From the NCBI RefSeq assembly GCF_035268865.1, contig NZ_DATFKB010000073.1, positions 1 through 42,433 of the forward strand: a stretch of 42,433 nucleotides of DNA. The letters run 5' to 3'. Positions 8,646 through 15,381 of this stretch are shown piece after piece. Source of the stretch: Salinivirga sp035268865. GTDB taxonomy: Bacteria > Bacteroidota > Bacteroidia > Bacteroidales > Salinivirgaceae. The notes beneath the pieces are model-generated. The model did no database searches and had not been told where the DNA came from. It was given only the letters and a program-made list of their open reading frames with translations. How positions within the stretch are numbered: the first letter of the stretch is position 1; each line of letters begins with the position of its first letter. Position numbers and translations under genes: made by a program.

Positions 8646-8933
8646 TTATGAGTTTTTAAAAAGAGTGCCAGCCCTGGTAAAGGTCTGATTGAATGATTTC
8701 ATACTTTGGTGAATATTTTTATCGAATTCATCCCAGTCAGCTTCCGGATTGGCCTCCAGGGTGTCGAATTTTTCTGTTAATTCGGTTTGTATTTTTTCCA
8801 GTTGTAAAAGAAGTTTTTGTAGTTCATCATCCGGGTTTTCTTCCTTACTCAAGCGTTCACGAATACTCAGAACCTTTGAGTTTATGTCATCTATTTTTGC
8901 TTTTATGTTTTGCTTAAGTTTTGTATTACTCAT
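8646..8933 (-). CDS. Small coiled-coil protein of the stress module
   Basis: A 95-residue soluble protein without signal peptide. Residues ~5-60 are a charged heptad-like helix (KIDDINSKVLSIRERL). The C-terminal part has the pattern W.EF...I...M..F...F..A..LF, which resembles the end of the coiled-coil protein at 12426-12743. Both look like the small stress-linked coiled-coil proteins often annotated sll1863-like. A strong Shine-Dalgarno AGGAGG lies 4 nt before the ATG, rare in this phylum. It is last in the leftward run, 23 bp after the BaeRF7-like gene. Function is unknown. Confidence 0.8.
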   Translation of the reverse strand: MSNTKLKQNIKAKIDDINSKVLSIRERLSKEENPDDELQKLLLQLEKIQTELTEKFDTLEANPEADWDEFDKNIHQSMKSFNQTFTRAGTLFKNS

Positions 8934-8956
8934 AATTCCTCCTGTTTTTTTAAATT

Positions 8957-10120
8957 TTAATAACGTAGCAGCGCATTTGCATTTGTTTTATGCAAGGGCA
9001 TTTTATCCTGGGGGAGCAAGTAAACTTTGCCATTATTTAGAACAGTATTCACTGCTGCAAGATTGTAGAGCGAGGCATTTTGGGTTTGCTTCTCGCGATC
9101 TATAATAATGGTGTTGTTCTCCTTATCGAAAAGGCCAAATGTTTCTTTACCAGGCTGAATAAATAAAGTATCAATTTGCCCATTAACAGCAGCTGGAACA
9201 ATATCCTCTATCTCTGTAAGTGTTTTGTCAGTTGCAGAGTATTGACGGAAAGAATTGATCTTTTGTGTTTTGGTTTGTCCAAATTCTTCCTGTAAATAAA
9301 TGGTGGCCTCGTGATGAAGGTCCAGTGGATCTATTTCTTTTGGGTTTAGCGGAATATGGTTTTTACTGAGGTTATTGTAACCCGATATGTCTTTATAAAT
9401 GCCATAATGCTGTTGGTCGCAGGCCAATATCATTGGGTAGGATGATCCATTTAAAAGACCCGATATTTTTTTGTCAACCTCACGCAAAAATTGCTTAACC
9501 TCTGTTTGTTTATCGTCTTTTCCGCCTCCATGTCCATGGAAAATGGCATTTCCGCTATTATCATGACCGGTTCGCTGCTGTAGGTGGCGCTGTTCGGTTT
9601 CATTTCCTACAACATCTTCGAGTTTTTGTGGTACATCAGATGTATCCATTTCTGCAATTGTGTAGGGTGTGGATTCATAGAGTTTTACTTCGTCAAGATT
9701 AAATGCCAAAATGTAAAAAATATCATCATTGTTGAGCATTGGAATCAGCGGTTTCAGATAAAAATGATCAGCAATGTAGTAGTATGGTGCAAAATGAATC
9801 GGGACCTTAAACTTTTTTATGCTATTTGGGGTGATGAATATGGCCAAACCATCAGATTGATCTGTCCAGAATTCATTATCTTCCATAAGTGTTGTAAGTG
9901 GCCTCAGATATACATCAGCATCATTCTCACTTAATTCTCTTTTGAGCAATTCGCTGCGCACTTGCTTAATAATATTTTTCAATATTTTTTGTGCATGCTG
10001 CTCTTTTACTTCTTGTCCGGCCCTATAGGCAGGTACATAAACTGATAAACACAGCGGTTCGTGTGTATAGGCCAACTGTTTAAAATCCTCTGTGTTGAAA
10101 ATTACACTCTTCGTCTGCAT
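8957..10120 (-). CDS. BaeRF7-like protein (bacterial archaeo-eukaryotic release factor family)
   Basis: A 387-residue cytosolic protein. The features match the BaeRF7 family as I remember it: LSVYVPAYRAG near the N-terminus, DNEFWTDQSDGLAIF, FYLKPLIPML, LAFNLDEVKLYEST, then AIFHGHGGGKDD and a C-terminal half with LACDQQHYGIYKDI and DTLFIQPGKETFG. These are bacterial relatives of eRF1/Pelota domains, proposed to act on ribosomes or in RNA conflict; activity has not been shown for this branch. In the regular eRF1 fold the GGQ loop releases peptides; here the comparable loop is GHGGGKDD, not GGQ. A strong Shine-Dalgarno GAGGAGG lies 4 nt before the ATG. It is 57 bp behind a membrane-protein gene in the same run. 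Family call is moderately sure, function not. Confidence 0.75.
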   Translation of the reverse strand: MQTKSVIFNTEDFKQLAYTHEPLCLSVYVPAYRAGQEVKEQHAQKILKNIIKQVRSELLKRELSENDADVYLRPLTTLMEDNEFWTDQSDGLAIFITPNSIKKFKVPIHFAPYYYIADHFYLKPLIPMLNNDDIFYILAFNLDEVKLYESTPYTIAEMDTSDVPQKLEDVVGNETEQRHLQQRTGHDNSGNAIFHGHGGGKDDKQTEVKQFLREVDKKISGLLNGSSYPMILACDQQHYGIYKDISGYNNLSKNHIPLNPKEIDPLDLHHEATIYLQEEFGQTKTQKINSFRQYSATDKTLTEIEDIVPAAVNGQIDTLFIQPGKETFGLFDKENNTIIIDREKQTQNASLYNLAAVNTVLNNGKVYLLPQDKMPLHKTNANALLRY

Positions 10121-10177
10121 ATTTCCTCCTCTAATTCTGTTATTGTCTCGATTTTATTTTCGTTCATTAAAGAGCAC

Positions 10178-10573
10178 TTAGAAAACAAGGTTTGCTATAC
10201 CAGCAAATAGAAGCACAATCATCAGGGTCCAGAAAAAGAATCCAAATGTGATACCCAGCGCCCTGGCTTGTTCTGCTTCTTCTTCGGCTTGTTCAAATGG
10301 TGTTTCGGGTTTTTCTGCTTTGGCTGGTACAAGAGCTGCAATTAATAGCATTGTAAAAAGCCCTATAATTAAATACCCAAGCCAGGGTACACCATAAAAC
10401 AAGGGGCCTATTGGTGTAATCCATGATCCCACGGCCCATGAGAACAGAAAAATAATGAAGAAAAAGAAAAGAGAACCACTCATAGGTCCGGGACCTTCTC
10501 TTTTAAATACTGAAGGTAACAGTGCCGCAAATATTACTGCTATAAGTAATGATATGAATACGGGATATAACAT
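10178..10573 (-). CDS. Four-TM membrane protein of the stress module
   Basis: A 131-residue integral membrane protein not recognised as a named family. Hydrophobic segments lie at ~3-20, 33-52, 64-83 and 107-130. The loop between the third and fourth is acidic (ETPFEQAEEEAEQAR). No catalytic motif is visible. There is no Shine-Dalgarno before the ATG. It is the first gene after the 322-bp gap at 10574-10895, so it may open a second transcript with the BaeRF7-like and coiled-coil genes behind it. Possible roles such as a stress-induced membrane stabiliser are guesses. Confidence 0.75.
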   Translation of the reverse strand: MLYPVFISLLIAVIFAALLPSVFKREGPGPMSGSLFFFFIIFLFSWAVGSWITPIGPLFYGVPWLGYLIIGLFTMLLIAALVPAKAEKPETPFEQAEEEAEQARALGITFGFFFWTLMIVLLFAGIANLVF

Positions 10574-10895
10574 AGTTTCTTGATTTTTGGAATTGAAAAT
10601 TCAAACAGCTATCATGATACAACTTTGATAAAAGTGGAAATTAAAAGGAAAAATTATAGTTCTGAGCCTGCCGTAATGGCTTTTGATTGTTTATTGCAAA
10701 ACAAAATTTATTTATGCGCTTCCATCCCATTTGCATCGGGACAGGTAATGACAACTGAAATCAAAATTATAAACATATGAAAATGAAATTGAGGACTACC
10801 TGAAATGGCCGTTAGGTGTTTTTAAGTTATGGGATTCATAATTTTGCATTTGACAACATGGCCATTTCTCCAGGTAGCCCCTGGGTTATTTCAGA
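10574..10895. other. 322-bp intergenic gap inside the stress module
   Basis: No supported gene. The rightward frame at 10580-10780 has no homology signal or ribosome site and was judged spurious. The gap holds several small palindromes (GAATTgaaAATTC near 10589-10601; ACTTT-GATA-AAAGT at 10622-10635) and a longer imperfect inverted repeat at 10796-10877. It probably carries the 3' end of the BON gene transcript and a promoter for the three genes to the left. No full FNR box was found here. Confidence 0.55.
10796..10877. repeat. Imperfect long inverted repeat downstream of BON gene
   Basis: CTACCTGAAATGGCC (10796-10810) pairs with GGCCATTTCTCCAGGTAG (10860-10877), apart from a 3-nt bulge, around a ~49-nt loop. 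It lies 19 bp past the stop of the BON-domain gene. No U-run follows on either strand, so it may be an mRNA-end structure, not a classical terminator. Confidence 0.5.
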
Positions 10896-12380
10896 TTATT
10901 TAATTTTCAGGTTGTTTTCCACATTCCATGCTCCGCCTTCCCATGCATTTTCGGTAGCACGTTGGAATTCGGTCATGTTATCTGCTGTACCGGTAAGTGT
11001 AACATCACCGTTTTGAACGTTTACTTTTACATCGTCAGCATCTACATAAGGACTCCACCACAACTGGCTTTCAACATCTTTTTTTATTTGCTTGTCGTTT
11101 GGTGTAGTTATGGTTATGACCTCAGCAGTTGCCGCTGGTACGTAGTACCACTCGTGGAATGGTGTATCGTCCCACCAGTAATAGGAGTAGGGCGAGTTTA
11201 CCGTAATCATGTTCTTCACCGTGGTTACCCCTTTTACACCACTGGCAACCCATTCGGCTTCCATTTTTTCCATGTAACTGTCTACCAGGCCGGAAAGGGT
11301 TACAATGCCGGCATTTACATCAACTGATATTTCATAGGATTCGGTAACTGAGTTGCGCGCCAGTGCGGCAATAACATTATCTTTTATTTCAAGGTCTGCA
11401 GGTGGCAGATCAAGCTCTACTTTTATTCGGTTTGTTACACCTTTTACACCAATGGTATGTTTGGCGAGGTTTTCTGCTGCCTGGCGTGCTTTCATGTTAT
11501 CAACGGTACCTCTTAATGTAACCCAACCGTTATCTGATTCAGCTGCTATGTCGAATGAATAAACCCTTGGGTCGAATAAGGCGGCATCTGTTATGGCATC
11601 TTCTATTTTCTGATCCGATGCTTCCACATTCTTATTTTTACGTAAATTTTCGTCTTTGGCCCACCATTCAACATCTAAATTCGATACATCTACATCTTTT
11701 ACACCGGTAATCCATGCTAAATATCTTGCATTGCGCTTTTCAGCAGCACTGCCAACCGTACCACTTAGTTTTACTACGTTGTTTTTAACTTTAACATCTA
11801 TAAGGCCATCATCAACAGTTTTACTCCATTTCAGCGCACTTTCGATTTCATTTTGTAGCTCATCATCAGTGCGGGTGAGGTCATAATTTATCTCAATTTT
11901 GTTTGAAACAGATTTTACGCCTACCACCGATTTAGCTACATTTCCTGCAAGCTGCTTTTCGCGGTAAGAATCTACTTTACCAGAAAGCGTTACTTTTTTA
12001 TTCATTACGCTTACATTTACTTCGTAGCTCTCTGTTGCAGGATCATTAAGCAGTGCCACAGTTACTTTTTTTTCAATGCTTTCATCGGTAAGCATAACTG
12101 GTGGGTTAACCGTGATGCGGTTCGACACTGAACGTACGCCCTTAACCATTTCAGCAATTTTTGTGGCACGTTCTTTAGCCTTAATGTTGGAAACGGTTCC
12201 TGTCAGTTCTGCAATACCATCGTTTACTTTAATGTTTATTCTGTTAAAATTAATAGCATGATCGAACTGATATTCTGTTTGAATTGCATCTGCAATTTTT
12301 TGGTCAGAAATGTTTTCCTGAGACCAACCAATTGTTGCCAATGCAATTAATAAGCCTGCTAACAATACTTTTAGTCTCAT
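10896..12380 (-). CDS. Exported protein with six BON domains
   Basis: A 494-residue protein with a signal peptide (residues 1-20, ending IGWSQ). Six BON domains can be counted at ~25-93, 98-166, 171-240, 256-326, 330-397 and 427-494. Each shows the sequence V.V..G.VTL.G.V.....K..A......GV..V.N.I. A Trp/Tyr-rich linker at ~398-426 precedes the last domain. BON domains bind membranes or peptidoglycan and occur in OsmY-type periplasmic stress proteins, which typically carry two. By inference this is an envelope-protecting protein of the periplasm. It lies 45 bp behind the coiled-coil gene in a leftward run. Domain call sure; role inferred from OsmY. Confidence 0.9.
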   Translation of the reverse strand: MRLKVLLAGLLIALATIGWSQENISDQKIADAIQTEYQFDHAINFNRINIKVNDGIAELTGTVSNIKAKERATKIAEMVKGVRSVSNRITVNPPVMLTDESIEKKVTVALLNDPATESYEVNVSVMNKKVTLSGKVDSYREKQLAGNVAKSVVGVKSVSNKIEINYDLTRTDDELQNEIESALKWSKTVDDGLIDVKVKNNVVKLSGTVGSAAEKRNARYLAWITGVKDVDVSNLDVEWWAKDENLRKNKNVEASDQKIEDAITDAALFDPRVYSFDIAAESDNGWVTLRGTVDNMKARQAAENLAKHTIGVKGVTNRIKVELDLPPADLEIKDNVIAALARNSVTESYEISVDVNAGIVTLSGLVDSYMEKMEAEWVASGVKGVTTVKNMITVNSPYSYYWWDDTPFHEWYYVPAATAEVITITTPNDKQIKKDVESQLWWSPYVDADDVKVNVQNGDVTLTGTADNMTEFQRATENAWEGGAWNVENNLKIK

Positions 12381-12425
12381 AATGATTTATTTTTGGGATT
12401 CTACAATCGAATGTTTTGGTTTATA

Positions 12426-12743
12426 TTATGCCTGACCATGCTTCTGTTCCCTTTGGTCATTTTCAAAAATTTCTGCAATTTTTGCCAGACCGGCTTTAAA
12501 ATAGTCGGCACTTTCCGAAAATTTATCTTTCGTCTCCTGCCAGGCCTGGCCGCTTGATAACTCGAGGTCTTTATATTGCTTTTCGAGTTCTGCAGATCTC
12601 GCTTTAAGCGCGGCTATTTGTTCATCATATTGTGCCTTCATATTTTTAGACACATGTTGTCGCTTTTTTTCTAAATCTTCTATTTGGTTGAATATATTAT
12701 CAACTGTTTCTTTTGCTTTTATTCTGTATTTTTCTTTTTCCAT
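12426..12743 (-). CDS. Coiled-coil protein of the stress module
   Basis: The ATG at 12743 gives 105 residues; an in-frame GTG at 12767 would overlap the small upstream gene and was rejected. Residues ~10-75 form a charged coiled coil (DNIFNQIEDLEKKRQ and following). The C-terminal part, AWQETKDKFSESADYF, resembles the end of the protein at 8646-8933. It is cytosolic with no signal peptide, similar to sll1863-type stress coiled-coil proteins. It starts 4 nt behind the stop of a 38-residue micro-gene, so the two are translationally close. Binding partners are unknown. Confidence 0.82.
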   Translation of the reverse strand: MEKEKYRIKAKETVDNIFNQIEDLEKKRQHVSKNMKAQYDEQIAALKARSAELEKQYKDLELSSGQAWQETKDKFSESADYFKAGLAKIAEIFENDQREQKHGQA

Positions 12744-12747
12744 TGTA

Positions 12748-12864
12748 TTATTTTTTAGAGGATTCACGTAAAATTATTTCTATTTGCTGGCTTTTTTCCT
12801 CAAGGTCATCCAGCTTTTCAAATATTTTAGCTGCCGTTTGATGTTGATTATCCAGTTTGGTCAT
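12748..12864 (-). CDS. 38-residue charged helical micro-protein
   Basis: An ATG at 12864 opens a 38-codon frame closed by TAA at 12748-12750, only 4 nt before the ATG of the next gene. The peptide begins MTKLDNQHQTAAKIFEKLDD and continues as a charged, heptad-like helix. It resembles the N-terminal coil of the following protein (DNIFNQIEDLEKK against AKIFEKLDDLEEK). A Shine-Dalgarno-like AGGGAG lies 7 nt upstream of the start. It fills most of the gap between the PRC-barrel gene and the coiled-coil gene. I think it is real and may pair with its neighbour's coil. No homologue is known to me. Confidence 0.6.
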   Translation of the reverse strand: MTKLDNQHQTAAKIFEKLDDLEEKSQQIEIILRESSKK

Positions 12865-12902
12865 AGGGCCACTCCCTTTTTGGTTCGATTAATTTATGGT
12901 AA

Positions 12903-13652
12903 TTATGGAATATTCCAGTTCATTTGGTTACGTCCGTAAAAATCATACACTTTCTTCTCAAACTCGATATTGACGGGAGTTGCCGGGTGGTATTCTGGCG
13001 CATGTACCATGTTTTTAAAATCTATTTCTAATGTAATGCGCTGGTTTACATAGCTTATCTCTTTAATCCAACCAATGGCAAGCATTACTTCTCGTTCTGT
13101 ATCAGTATATTTGCTATTGGTTACGAAGTATACAATTTGCCAGTCGTCATCATCAATAATAATATCGGTAAGTTCTCCGTAGCTACCATCTGATGTGTCG
13201 ACTTCATATCCGATTACCTCTTTAAAACTTCTCAGGTTTGTATCCACATCTTCTTCCTTTACCTGGTTTTCTGGAGTTACTATAGGGCGTGGTGGATATG
13301 CTGAAGTACCTATTATAGGTGGTGCTACTGCCCAATAGTTATTGAGCTGTAGGTGTTCTGCCAGCTCTTGTTCATATTTTCGCGAAACCGGAAGTGTTTC
13401 ATCCGTAGCCGGGCATTTTTCAATATCTTCTTTAGACATTTTAACAGGGAACTTGCCTTTGCTCCATTCTGGTTGATCTAAAAATACCCTGGGTATTAAA
13501 ACTTGCTTGCTTGGCAATATTTTACCCTGATCAGCTTCAAGGTATCTGATTACCCAACGCTCTTCATCGAATAAGAAGTCTTTTACTTTTCCCTTTTCTT
13601 TATCAGTTGTTGCCAAGTCGAATCCTAGTAGTGCTTTTAAACTCCGCTTCAT
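12903..13652 (-). CDS. PRC-barrel domain protein (two barrels)
   Basis: A 249-residue cytosolic protein. The first PRC-barrel lies at ~5-80 (GKVKDFLFDEERWVIRYLEA, then VLIPR) and the second at ~140-215 (YGELTDIIIDDDDWQIVYFV, then ML..GWI..I). PRC-barrels are small beta-barrels known from RimM and from the photosynthetic reaction centre H subunit. Stand-alone tandem forms are common in general-stress gene groups of non-phototrophs, where their role is unknown. A strong Shine-Dalgarno AAAGGAG lies 6 nt before the ATG. It is 19 bp behind the lipoprotein gene, so the two are probably co-transcribed. Confidence 0.85.
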   Translation of the reverse strand: MKRSLKALLGFDLATTDKEKGKVKDFLFDEERWVIRYLEADQGKILPSKQVLIPRVFLDQPEWSKGKFPVKMSKEDIEKCPATDETLPVSRKYEQELAEHLQLNNYWAVAPPIIGTSAYPPRPIVTPENQVKEEDVDTNLRSFKEVIGYEVDTSDGSYGELTDIIIDDDDWQIVYFVTNSKYTDTEREVMLAIGWIKEISYVNQRITLEIDFKNMVHAPEYHPATPVNIEFEKKVYDFYGRNQMNWNIP

Positions 13653-13671
13653 AAATCGCTCCTTTCTTATC

Positions 13672-14100
13672 TTATTCTTTAAGTGAATTTTGGGTTTTTA
13701 AGATGTTTTTGTTCAGCGCTTCAATTTGTTGTTCTACAATTTTTCTTTTACTGGTAAAAACCGTATCGTTTTTTCTTTTTAAGTTTTTTAGGTTATAACT
13801 AAGTTTTTTGTATTCCTGCTCGATTTTATTGAGCATTTCTTTTGCTATGGTGTCTGACTTTCGAGCTTTAGATCTTAACTTCAGTCGTGTAATTTTATTC
13901 TGTATTTGTTCTGCTTCTTTCTCCAACCCCTTTATGATGGCTGTTTTTTCAGTTGCTACATATGCTTTTGTCGTTTCTCCAGTTTTTTTGGCTTCCTTCT
14001 GAATATTATTTCTCATTATTTTCTCCTGCTCTGTTGTATTACAACTCATCAGCATGAGTATGATTGAAAGAAGTAGGTTTATGTTTTTTATTTGCCTCAT
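13672..14100 (-). CDS. Coiled-coil lipoprotein
   Basis: A 142-residue protein with a type II signal peptide: hydrophobic residues ~8-19 and a lipobox LMSC with the lipidated cysteine at C20. The mature part is almost entirely lysine- and glutamate-rich helix (KGLEKEAEQIQNKITRLKLR and beyond), likely a periplasm-facing coiled coil. It is the first gene behind the two FNR-type boxes at 14175-14217. A short Shine-Dalgarno AAAGGA is near the ATG. By analogy with small coiled-coil outer-membrane lipoproteins it may link envelope layers, but this is inference. Confidence 0.82.
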   Translation of the reverse strand: MRQIKNINLLLSIILMLMSCNTTEQEKIMRNNIQKEAKKTGETTKAYVATEKTAIIKGLEKEAEQIQNKITRLKLRSKARKSDTIAKEMLNKIEQEYKKLSYNLKNLKRKNDTVFTSKRKIVEQQIEALNKNILKTQNSLKE

Positions 14101-14139
14101 TTTCCTTTATTGTTTCTTTTACAAATATCAGCCTTAGTG

Positions 14140-14147
14140 CAAATATT
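14140..14147 (-). promoter_or_regulatory. Candidate -7 element of the stress operon
   Basis: On the minus strand AATATTTG matches seven of eight positions of TAnnTTTG. A second similar element, GATATTTG, is at 14122-14129. If 14140-14147 is used, the two FNR-type boxes would be centred near -45 and -74, a plausible activator position. The -33 TTTG is not evident, as expected for an activator-dependent promoter. Confidence 0.35.
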
Positions 14148-14174
14148 AGCAATGAGCTGACTCAATGTGCATTA

Positions 14175-14188
14175 TTGATTGTCATCAA
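14175..14188. promoter_or_regulatory. FNR-type operator 1 (TTGAT-TGTC-ATCAA)
   Basis: A perfect match to the FNR consensus TTGAT-N4-ATCAA, extended to ATTGAT...ATCAAT. It lies 74 bp upstream of the lipoprotein start and about 150 bp past the end of the receiver-CRP/FNR regulator gene. A second perfect copy is 29 bp away, centre to centre. Confidence 0.8.
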
Positions 14189-14203
14189 TTTTTTAAGCTT
14201 TTA

Positions 14204-14217
14204 TTGATACAGATCAA
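14204..14217. promoter_or_regulatory. FNR-type operator 2 (TTGAT-ACAG-ATCAA)
   Basis: A second perfect TTGAT-N4-ATCAA palindrome, again with the outer A and T. The centre-to-centre distance to operator 1 is 29 bp, somewhat under three helical turns. No other perfect copy was noticed in the intergenic regions of this window. Confidence 0.8.
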
Positions 14218-14337
14218 TCAATATCTGATTCAAGGTTAATTAGGAGATTCAATGATCAGGTGAGTCGTATTTTAGGTGCAGGAAATAGAAAAACAGTATA
14301 AAGCTGACCACACTTAATGGCAGGAGTAAACAGGGTA

Positions 14338-15381
14338 CTAAAACCTGATTAGTGTGTTGCGTAGTTTTTTCACATCGGGTATTGTAATATGATGTTCATT
14401 TGTTTCTATAAGGCCATCATTTTTAAACTCAGTCAATGTTCTTACAAGTGTTTCCGCTGTAGTTCCTATCATTTGGGCTAAATCTGTTCTTGGCAAATCA
14501 ATTATTCCTTCGGGATGGTTTTCACCGAGCTCAAGTAATTTAAATGCTATTCTGTAGCGTACAGAATTGTAGGCTACGCTCATCAATTCCTCTTCCTTTT
14601 TACTCAGACGCGTTGATATGTGCTGAATAAAGTGTTTCGACATTTGTGGATTGTTGTAGAGGGCATCGAGGAATGAATTTGCAGGTATTTTTTTTACCTC
14701 TGTGGGTTCGTTAGCTTCAGCAAATTGATTTGAAGGCCTTTTCTCTATTACGGGTTTGTAACCCAATAAGCTTCCGCTGTGAAAAATTCCTGTTATAAAT
14801 GATTTTCCCTGGTTGCTGAGCTGGTAGGTTTGTATGCTTCCTTCTGTTACATAGTAAACGAAATGCGGATATTCATCCTGGTGGTATAACGTTTCACCGT
14901 CTTTCAGGTTTATTGATGTGGCTTTGCTCAGAAGCTCCTGCATAACTTCAGCATGGGTGCTTTGATGATTTTGTTTTATGTCCTCTTTTCCGGTTATGGC
15001 TGTTAATTGGTCTTGTTTTTTTAGCCGGCTTTGTATGGCATTGAGCAATTCAATATCCTCGAAGGGCTTGTATAAAAAGTCGTCAGCGCCCATTTCCATT
15101 CCCTGTCGGAGGGCATCGTTTTCTGTTTTTGCTGTAAGAAAAATAAATGGTATTGTGGCTGTTTGTTGATTTTGGTTAAGCGCATGCAGCACGCTATATC
15201 CATCTGTTTCGGGCATCATAATGTCGCATATAATCAGGTCCGGATGTTCGCTTGTAGCTTTACGTATGCCATCTTTACCATCCGGGGAAGTAACTACATC
15301 GTAACCCGATAAGGTTAGTATCTCGGCTGTATTTTCACGTAATACCTGATCGTCTTCTATGATAAGAATTTTTTTGTTCAT
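14338..15381 (-). CDS. Response regulator with CRP/FNR output domain (REC-cNMP-HTH)
   Basis: A 347-residue fusion. The receiver domain is at ~1-120, with the phospho-acceptor D53 (ICDIMMPETDG), acidic D10/D11, T83 and K105. A cyclic-nucleotide-binding-like domain is at ~145-265, and a CRP-type helix-turn-helix at ~280-345. The recognition helix TTAETLVRTLTEF keeps E310 and R314, at the positions of E209 and R213 that FNR uses to read TTGAT. There is no N-terminal cysteine cluster, so it is not an Fe-S oxygen sensor like FNR. It overlaps the upstream histidine kinase by 4 nt (ATGA), so the two form a pair. Two perfect FNR boxes lie directly downstream, in front of the stress operon it probably controls. 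Domains are sure; the target is inferred. Confidence 0.93.
   Translation of the reverse strand: MNKKILIIEDDQVLRENTAEILTLSGYDVVTSPDGKDGIRKATSEHPDLIICDIMMPETDGYSVLHALNQNQQTATIPFIFLTAKTENDALRQGMEMGADDFLYKPFEDIELLNAIQSRLKKQDQLTAITGKEDIKQNHQSTHAEVMQELLSKATSINLKDGETLYHQDEYPHFVYYVTEGSIQTYQLSNQGKSFITGIFHSGSLLGYKPVIEKRPSNQFAEANEPTEVKKIPANSFLDALYNNPQMSKHFIQHISTRLSKKEEELMSVAYNSVRYRIAFKLLELGENHPEGIIDLPRTDLAQMIGTTAETLVRTLTEFKNDGLIETNEHHITIPDVKKLRNTLIRF

Noticed and set aside
8640..8668. GCACTCTT / AAGAGTGC inverted repeat between convergent genes as a terminator
   Set aside because: Only 8 bp of stem, a 13-nt loop and no U-run on either strand; it overlaps the end of the coiled-coil gene.
10580..10780. 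66-residue rightward frame in the 322-bp gap of the stress module
   Set aside because: No ribosome site, no recognisable motif, and composition like intergenic DNA.
14338..15381. Call as an Fe-S oxygen sensor FNR
   Set aside because: No N-terminal cysteine cluster; the N-terminus is a receiver domain with a phospho-acceptor Asp.
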